Source: an uncultured Erysipelotrichaceae bacterium
GTDB lineage: Bacteria; Bacillota_I; Bacilli_A; Acholeplasmatales; Anaeroplasmataceae
Reading direction: 5' to 3'
Length of the DNA: 12,274 bases
NCBI GenBank assembly: GCA_902783745.1
Contig: CACZRY010000037.1
Span: 1-12,274 of the forward strand
Shown: one piece after another, positions 6,975 through 12,274 of the stretch
Layout of the letters: each line of letters starts with the position of its first letter
Position numbering within the stretch: position 1 is the stretch's first letter
Position numbers and translations under genes: made by a program
The notes under the pieces: model-generated
What the model was told of the DNA's origin: nothing
Seen by the model: the letters and a program-made list of their open reading frames with translations, nothing else
Database searches by the model: none

Positions 6975-6997
6975 AAATAATACGTTTAGTATTATTT
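6975..6997 (+). promoter_or_regulatory. Perfect 9-bp inverted repeat in the mntP 5' region, candidate operator or RNA hairpin
   Basis: AAATAATAC (6975-6983) and GTATTATTT (6989-6997) are perfect complements around a five-base loop GTTTA. The element lies downstream of the probable -10 box and ends directly before the ribosome binding site GGAGG (7000-7004). Its position suits a metal-responsive repressor site or a hairpin limiting ribosome access. The 72-base intergenic gap is too short for the yybP-ykoY manganese riboswitch found ahead of some mntP genes. Confidence 0.55.
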
Positions 6998-7009
6998 GTG
7001 GAGGCATAT

Positions 7010-7675
7010 ATGTATTTAGACATATTTATAGGTCAAAATGTTAATATTATGCAGCTTTTAATACAAGGAGCATTATTAGGACTTGGTCTTACTATGGATG
7101 CATGTGCTATATCAATGGCTAATGGATTACAAGAATCTAGAATGCCTTTTAAGAAAATGCTATTTATTGCATTTATGTATGGCTTATTTCAAGGTATGAT
7201 GCCTTTGATTGGTTATTTTTTTGGTAATCTTTTGTATGAGAATTTACCATTCATTAAAGATTATTATTTAATACCTATTTTATCATTATTAATCTTATTA
7301 TTCTTAGGAATTAAGATGATTATAGATGGTGTTAAGCAAATAAAACTATCTAGAACTATGAAAACAGATTCTAAAGAAATAATAGAGAAGGATAATATAG
7401 TATTAAAGCAATTAACATTTAAGGTTATTTTATTACAAGCTATTGCAACATCAATTGATGCGTTATCATCAGGCTTAACATTTTCGCAGTTTAATATATT
7501 AGAAGCATTATTATTAGTTTTAATTATTTCATTAATTACATTTTCTTTATGTATGGTTGCCTTATTTATTGGTAAAAAGTTTGGTGATAAGCTTGGTGCT
7601 AAGGCTATACTTATTGGTGGTATTATATTAGTTGTAATTGGAATAGAGATATTTGTCACAGGTATTTGGTTATAA
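7010..7675 (+). CDS. mntP: Manganese efflux pump MntP
   Basis: MntP exports Mn(II) from the cytoplasm. The 221-residue protein shows the internal duplication of the family, each half bearing a conserved acidic motif inside a helix: GLTMDACAISMANGL near the N-terminus and AIATSIDALSSGL in the second half. Six membrane segments are apparent, with a charged central loop (KLSRTMKTDSKEIIEKDN) between the halves. A GTG at 6998 is in frame, but it overlaps the Shine-Dalgarno GGAGG (7000-7004) that sits five bases before the ATG at 7010, so I choose 7010. A third candidate, ATG at 7049, would give the more typical short N-terminus but has no binding site. The gene follows glmS by 84 bases. A perfect inverted repeat just upstream (6975-6997) is a likely regulatory site. 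Confidence 0.92.
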   Translation: MYLDIFIGQNVNIMQLLIQGALLGLGLTMDACAISMANGLQESRMPFKKMLFIAFMYGLFQGMMPLIGYFFGNLLYENLPFIKDYYLIPILSLLILLFLGIKMIIDGVKQIKLSRTMKTDSKEIIEKDNIVLKQLTFKVILLQAIATSIDALSSGLTFSQFNILEALLLVLIISLITFSLCMVALFIGKKFGDKLGAKAILIGGIILVVIGIEIFVTGIWL

Positions 7676-7691
7676 ACAAATACCTTTTTTT
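7660..7691 (+). terminator. Intrinsic terminator of mntP, overlapping the end of the gene
   Basis: AGGTATTTG (7660-7668) pairs perfectly with CAAATACCT (7677-7685) and is followed by seven Ts (7685-7691). The left arm lies inside the last codons of mntP and the stop codon is in the loop. Confidence 0.93.
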
Positions 7692-7702
7692 ATATTCAAG
7701 GC

Positions 7703-7731
7703 TTGAAAGATAATATTTTTTACATTATAAT
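7703..7731 (+). promoter_or_regulatory. Consensus sigma-A promoter of the pectate-lyase lipoprotein gene
   Basis: TTGAAA (7703-7708) and a perfect TATAAT (7726-7731) are exactly 17 bases apart. This is the closest match to consensus in the window, which fits a gene controlled by repression. Confidence 0.85.
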
Positions 7732-7744
7732 GAAAGCGTTTTAG
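7731..7744 (+). promoter_or_regulatory. cre-like operator (CcpA or other LacI-family site) at the pectate-lyase start
   Basis: TGAAAGCGTTTTAG matches the catabolite-responsive element consensus TGWAARCGYTWNCW at 12 of 14 positions, missing only the last two. It begins at the last base of the -10 box and so covers the expected transcription start, the classical position for repression. A pathway-specific LacI-type regulator could use a similar site. Confidence 0.6.
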
Positions 7745-7759
7745 AAAAGGGGCAAAACT

Positions 7760-10105
7760 ATGAAGAAAAAGATTATTCTATTAACTGCATTATCATTAAT
7801 TACGTTAACTGCATGTCAAAATGCAAAAACAACTACTACATCTAGTATTACTACAACAACTAATCAAACTACAACAGTAGATACCACAACTCTAAATACA
7901 ACAACTAATCAAACTACAACAATAGATACTACTACTGCAAATACAACAACAGAAAACACAACAACTGTTGATGTAACGACTACATCAAATGTAACAACAT
8001 CTAATACTACAACAACTGAAGTTGCAAAAGGCACTGTAACATTATATGAAGATGATAAGACTACTTTAATTGGTTCTTATGATTATGTTGCAGGTCAAAC
8101 ATTAGGAGAAGTATTACCTACTCCAGTTAAGTTAGGTTATTCATTTGATGGTTGGACACAAGTTAATGGAAAAGCAGTACCATTAGATAGAGTTTTAACA
8201 ACTGCTGTAAATATGAATTTATATGCTAAATATTCTAAGCTTTCATTAACTTTAGGAGAAGTTTTAAATTATACTCCTGAGGCTGCAATATCAAGTAAGG
8301 GATTAGAATATTATAATTTAGGTAATGATTATCAAAAGACTGGTTTTAATGATCAAGGCTATGCGCAAGGTCATATTGCTGATTTTAGTCAATATGAGGG
8401 TACTAGTGCTTATGCAAAAGTAACTACAGCTGATGAATTGATTAATGCGTTACTTGCTGCACAAAATGAATATGAATCTAATTTTATATATGATGATTTA
8501 ACTGCTTTAAAAGAAGCAAATATTAGTGAATATGAAGCATTAATGGAAGAACGTGCTGCAAGTCCTTCAGGTAAATCATCTAATGAGACAAGAAGACTTG
8601 AACTTGAAGCAATAGTTAATGGCTATAATGGACATTTAGAACAAAAACTAACAAAGCCACAAACTGTCCATGTTATTGAAATAGCTGAAGATATCAATTT
8701 AGGGTACAATGTATTATCTAGCAAAGCAAAGGAATCTGGAATTGTTGAGGATTGGAATTCAGTAAGAAAGAATTATCCTACTATGGCCAATGGGTTTATT
8801 GAATCTAATTATATTAAAGAGAATGGTGTTTCTAAAATTAAAGTATCTAAATCTACTGATTTATTAATATATTCTAAGAATTCTTCTAAAATTACTAATG
8901 CTGGATTCAGTGTTTCAAGCTGTGAGGGTGTAGTATTTAGAAATCTAGATATGGATGGTTTATGGCAATGGGAAGATTCTCCATCATCATCTGCTGCAGG
9001 TACTATTGGTGATATGGATGCTCAAGGATGGGCTTATTTTAAGATTTCTAATTCAGGTCATGTTTGGATTGATCACTGTTCATTTGGTAAATCTTATGAT
9101 GGTCAAATAGATATTTCAAATCCATATTTTTATAATAGAGCAAATGGTTCATATGCACCTTATGGTGTTCCACTTTATTATGAAGAAGAATCAGTAGGAT
9201 ATCATATATCTAATTGTGATTTCCATGCTGGATCTGATGATAAGAATGGATACTTATATAAGATGATGGAAGAAATAGAAAATGATTATCAAAATAATTC
9301 ATCATCACTTTATAGTTATTATAAGCTTTTAAGAGGTACATATAATTTATCTTTTGAAGAAATATTATATGGAATTGCAATACCACAAAAGAAGGCATTC
9401 TTAGATGGAGATTCAAGTAATACTTGGTATAATGATTGCCTAAGAGTTTCCTATGCAAATAATATATTTAAAAATATTGAAGATAGAATACCTAATGTAC
9501 GTGGTGGTGTAGGTTATATGTATAATTGTATTGTTGATAATAGACAATACTTTGAATATAGAAATACACTTGTTTCTAAAAATGTAAAATCTATTAATTC
9601 TAATGGTAAATACAAATGTGGTATGGTATCACAAGGTATTGTTGTTGGTTATGGTGCATCTGTTTGTGCAGAAAACTGCGTATTCTTAGGGGTAAGTGAA
9701 CTTTATAAGAATAATAATGCTTCTGAAGCTGAGAATTATGTTAAGAAATATAATCCGGCAACAGGAACTAATTTCACAATAGATGATGTTGATGCTAGTG
9801 TTAATATCACAAATTGTATATGGATGAATAGTAATTATGACAATCTAGATTTAGATATTACTGATTCATTATTAGAAGTTAAAGATGATTATATATTATC
9901 ACAAGAAAATACTGTTGATATTTCAACTGAAAAATTCAATTGGCATAATGATTCTAACACTAAACCATTTGAACCTAATTATTATGTTAAGGATTGCAAG
10001 TATTTAAGCGGATTATTTGATTATTTATTAGGTAGTCAAAGAATAGGTGCAAATCCTAATTACGAAGGCTTATATTTATATACAAATTCAATAATAAAAG
10101 CATAA
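7760..10105 (+). CDS. Pectate lyase-like (PL1 type) lipoprotein with Thr-rich linker and InlB-like repeat domain
   Basis: A 781-residue surface protein. Residues 1-19 form a lipoprotein signal with lipobox LTAC, Cys19 being the lipid-anchored residue. Residues 24-87 are a Thr/Asn-rich linker containing three 15-residue repeats. Residues 90-158 (GTVTLYEDDKTTLIGSYDY to NLYAKYSK) resemble the Listeria-Bacteroides/InlB B-repeat fold, with the typical GYSFDGWT. The rest is a parallel beta-helix of the PL1 type: GFSVSSCEGVVFRNLDMDG (382-400), VWIDHCSF (435-442), DGQIDI (447-452) with candidate Ca-binding aspartates, and RIPNVRGG (576-583), where the second Arg matches the catalytic Arg of PL1. A charged helical insert at about 240-295 is atypical. 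PL1 enzymes cleave polygalacturonate by beta-elimination. The ATG has AAAGGGG (7746-7752) seven bases upstream. It is monocistronic with its own promoter, a cre-like site and terminators on both sides. Confidence 0.88.
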   Translation: MKKKIILLTALSLITLTACQNAKTTTTSSITTTTNQTTTVDTTTLNTTTNQTTTIDTTTANTTTENTTTVDVTTTSNVTTSNTTTTEVAKGTVTLYEDDKTTLIGSYDYVAGQTLGEVLPTPVKLGYSFDGWTQVNGKAVPLDRVLTTAVNMNLYAKYSKLSLTLGEVLNYTPEAAISSKGLEYYNLGNDYQKTGFNDQGYAQGHIADFSQYEGTSAYAKVTTADELINALLAAQNEYESNFIYDDLTALKEANISEYEALMEERAASPSGKSSNETRRLELEAIVNGYNGHLEQKLTKPQTVHVIEIAEDINLGYNVLSSKAKESGIVEDWNSVRKNYPTMANGFIESNYIKENGVSKIKVSKSTDLLIYSKNSSKITNAGFSVSSCEGVVFRNLDMDGLWQWEDSPSSSAAGTIGDMDAQGWAYFKISNSGHVWIDHCSFGKSYDGQIDISNPYFYNRANGSYAPYGVPLYYEEESVGYHISNCDFHAGSDDKNGYLYKMMEEIENDYQNNSSSLYSYYKLLRGTYNLSFEEILYGIAIPQKKAFLDGDSSNTWYNDCLRVSYANNIFKNIEDRIPNVRGGVGYMYNCIVDNRQYFEYRNTLVSKNVKSINSNGKYKCGMVSQGIVVGYGASVCAENCVFLGVSELYKNNNASEAENYVKKYNPATGTNFTIDDVDASVNITNCIWMNSNYDNLDLDITDSLLEVKDDYILSQENTVDISTEKFNWHNDSNTKPFEPNYYVKDCKYLSGLFDYLLGSQRIGANPNYEGLYLYTNSIIKA
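7853..7987 (+). repeat. Three tandem 45-bp (15-residue) repeats coding the Thr-rich linker
   Basis: Residues 32-46, 47-61 and 62-76 follow the pattern TTTNQTTTVDTTTLN, then TTTNQTTTIDTTTAN, then a more diverged TTTENTTTVDVTTTS. At DNA level 7853-7884 and 7898-7929 agree at 31 of 32 bases, offset by 45, so the duplication is recent or kept uniform; the third copy has drifted. Copy number may vary between strains. Confidence 0.85.
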
Positions 10106-10111
10106 AAGAAG

Positions 10112-10139
10112 AGGTGGATAAAAATATCCACCTTGTTTT
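10112..10139 (+). terminator. Intrinsic terminator of the pectate-lyase lipoprotein gene
   Basis: AGGTGGATA (10112-10120) pairs perfectly with TATCCACCT (10125-10133) across an AAAA loop, followed by TTGTTTTA. Confidence 0.85.
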
Positions 10140-10148
10140 ATATACAAG

Positions 10149-10173
10149 AAAAAAGCTCACAAACGTGAGCTTT
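10149..10173 (-). terminator. Intrinsic terminator of gdhA
   Basis: AAAGCTCAC (10152-10160) and GTGAGCTTT (10165-10173) form a perfect 9-bp stem with a four-base loop. On the minus strand it is followed by six Ts (plus-strand A-run 10149-10154). It faces the terminator at 10112-10139, as expected between convergent genes. Confidence 0.9.
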
Positions 10174-10185
10174 AATCAATTAATC

Positions 10186-11571
<1,386 letters not shown>

Positions 11572-11575
11572 TTAT

Positions 11576-11607
11576 GTATAAAATTTAATACATTTCGTAT
11601 TTTATAC
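11576..11607. repeat. 9-bp inverted repeat spanning the gdhA -10 box and leader
   Basis: GTATAAAAT (11576-11584) and ATTTTATAC (11599-11607) are perfect complements with 14 bases between. A smaller inner pair, AATAC (11587-11591) and GTATT (11597-11601), is nested. The right arm contains the gdhA -10 box on the minus strand. It could be an operator for a dimeric regulator or a leader hairpin. Confidence 0.6.
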
Positions 11608-11627
11608 AAAAAAATATAAAAAGGCAA
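11599..11627 (-). promoter_or_regulatory. Sigma-A promoter of gdhA
   Basis: Read on the minus strand, TTGCCT (plus-strand 11622-11627) and TAAAAT (plus-strand 11599-11604) are 17 bases apart, upstream of the gdhA binding site at 11563-11569. Confidence 0.6.
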
Positions 11628-11647
11628 TACTTTTCGATAAAAATTTT

Positions 11648-11770
11648 AAAAAAGTGCAAAAAAATCGAATTTTAGCTTTAAAAAACATAAAAGTGCCGAA
11701 TTGAGAATTATAAAATTCTAATATTATTCGATATTGAATAGTTGCTTCGCATAATATTCGGCACTTTTTT
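11648..11770 (+). ncRNA. Candidate structured RNA or complex terminator between gdhA and the HAD gene
   Basis: A perfect 13-bp pair, AAAAGTGCCGAAT (11689-11701) and ATTCGGCACTTTT (11756-11768), encloses 54 bases and is followed by more Ts, so on the plus strand it looks like a terminator. The enclosed segment can fold into small hairpins: AGAATT/AATTCT (11705-11720) and TATTC/GAATA (about 11724-11740). Upstream, AAAAAAGTGC (11648-11657) offers an alternative 10-bp partner for GCACTTTTTT (11761-11770). A plus-strand terminator here is unexplained, because the only gene upstream (gdhA) is transcribed the other way. This implies a short plus-strand transcript or a leader of the HAD gene. I do not recognise the fold and see no convincing promoter for it. 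Confidence 0.45.
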
Positions 11771-11799
11771 ATTGCTTCTTAAAATGACCAAAAATGGTG

Positions 11800-11816
11800 T
11801 ATACTACTTATGGAGG
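11800..11816 (+). promoter_or_regulatory. Possible -10 box and ribosome binding site of the HAD phosphatase gene
   Basis: TATACT (11800-11805) resembles a -10 box, but no good -35 lies at the right distance and the resulting leader would be only about ten bases. GGAGG (11812-11816) is a strong binding site six bases before the ATG at 11823 and fixes the start. Confidence 0.4.
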
Positions 11817-11822
11817 TATATT

Positions 11823-12274
11823 ATGACAGTTTGTTTTGATCTTGATGGTACATTACTATATACTTTAGAAGATCTTCATAATGCACTAAATCATTCATTA
11901 AAGAAATATGGATATAAGGAAGTATCCTTAGATGAAACTAGATTGAATGTAGGTAATGGTATTAGAAATTTAATTATAGATTCTGCTAAATCTAGTGATA
12001 ATATTGATTTGATGTTTTCTGAATTTAAAAAATATTATGAAGTTCATTGTACTGATAATACATTACCATATATTGGTATGGTTAAATTAGTTTCAGACTT
12101 GAAAAATATGGGATATAAGATTGCATGTGTTTCAAATAAGCATTATGTAACATTAAATAAATTAATAAATTATTATTTTCCAAATATGTTTGATATAGTA
12201 TTAGGAGATGGAATGGGGTATGAAAGAAAGCCTAATCCTAATATTATATATACGTGCGCTGAAATGCTAGAAGA
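11823..12274 (+). CDS. HAD-superfamily phosphatase (phosphoglycolate phosphatase-like), 3' truncated by the window edge
   Basis: The first 150 codons are visible and the frame is still open at the window end. HAD motif I is at the very N-terminus, CFDLDGTLL (4-12), with nucleophile Asp6 and acid/base Asp8. A helical cap of the Gph/PpaX kind follows (about 15-80). Motif II is CVSNK (102-106) with Ser104, and the motif III lysine is probably Lys136 in ERKPNP (134-139). Motif IV would lie beyond the window. The Gph-like subgroup hydrolyses small phosphate esters such as phosphoglycolate or pyrophosphate; the substrate cannot be read from sequence, so no symbol is given. The start is set by GGAGG six bases upstream. 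It diverges from gdhA across a 269-base intergenic region full of inverted repeats. Confidence 0.93.
   Translation, partial: MTVCFDLDGTLLYTLEDLHNALNHSLKKYGYKEVSLDETRLNVGNGIRNLIIDSAKSSDNIDLMFSEFKKYYEVHCTDNTLPYIGMVKLVSDLKNMGYKIACVSNKHYVTLNKLINYYFPNMFDIVLGDGMGYERKPNPNIIYTCAEMLE

Noticed and set aside
6998..7000. GTG at 6998 as the mntP start
   Set aside because: It overlaps the Shine-Dalgarno GGAGG at 7000-7004, which is well placed for the ATG at 7010, and there is no binding site for the GTG.
6926..7009. yybP-ykoY manganese riboswitch ahead of mntP
   Set aside because: The region is too short after the promoter and shows only a simple palindrome, without the riboswitch's paired conserved loops.
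7264..7659. Minus-strand open frame of 131 codons opposite mntP
   Set aside because: It lies wholly inside a clear mntP gene and has the Ile/Asn-rich composition of a shadow; no binding site or domain is visible.
11689..11768. MITE-type transposable element bounded by 13-bp inverted repeats
   Set aside because: No target-site duplication is seen at the ends and the right end runs into a T-run; a terminator or RNA structure explains it better, though other genomic copies would reopen the idea.

Overview
The window is low-GC DNA using the standard code (all Trp codons seen are TGG). It has strong AGGAGG-type ribosome binding sites, T-rich intrinsic terminators and Bacillota-type gene families. 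A Thr-rich lipoprotein carrying an InlB-like repeat, two pectin-degrading enzymes and the overall composition suggest an uncultured, probably gut-associated member of the Bacilli/Erysipelotrichia/RF39-like branch. That placement is inference from gene content only. All ten complete genes end in TAA or TAG (nine TAA, one TAG) and none in TGA.

Layout. Positions 3-1286 hold the 3' part of a GH28 polygalacturonase-type gene. It is followed by a monocistronic small two-helix membrane protein (1446-1670) and by rplS (ribosomal protein L19, 1837-2193) with its own promoter and a structured leader. Positions 2331-5092 look like one operon: a PurF-like phosphoribosyltransferase whose glutaminase site has lost its catalytic residues, then two multi-spanning membrane proteins, the second with a long acidic cytoplasmic-type tail. 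glmS (5147-6925) follows right after a terminator hairpin that abuts its ribosome binding site. mntP (manganese efflux, 7010-7675) comes next, preceded by a perfect inverted repeat. A pectate-lyase lipoprotein (7760-10105) has a clean sigma-A promoter and a cre-like operator. It converges on gdhA (NADP-type glutamate dehydrogenase, minus strand 10186-11553). Upstream of gdhA lies a 269-base divergent intergenic region rich in inverted repeats, including a possible structured RNA ending in a terminator. The start of a HAD-family phosphatase (11823 to the window end) closes the window.

How it fits together. The GH28 enzyme and the lipoprotein lyase both point to pectin/polygalacturonate use, with the lyase probably under catabolite control. 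gdhA and glmS are core nitrogen and amino-sugar metabolism. The best candidate for something undescribed is the PurF-like protein: its phosphoribosyltransferase half and all four presumptive Fe-S cysteines remain, but the N-terminal nucleophile is Gly, and it is translationally coupled to a membrane protein. The second candidate is the structured element between gdhA and the HAD gene.
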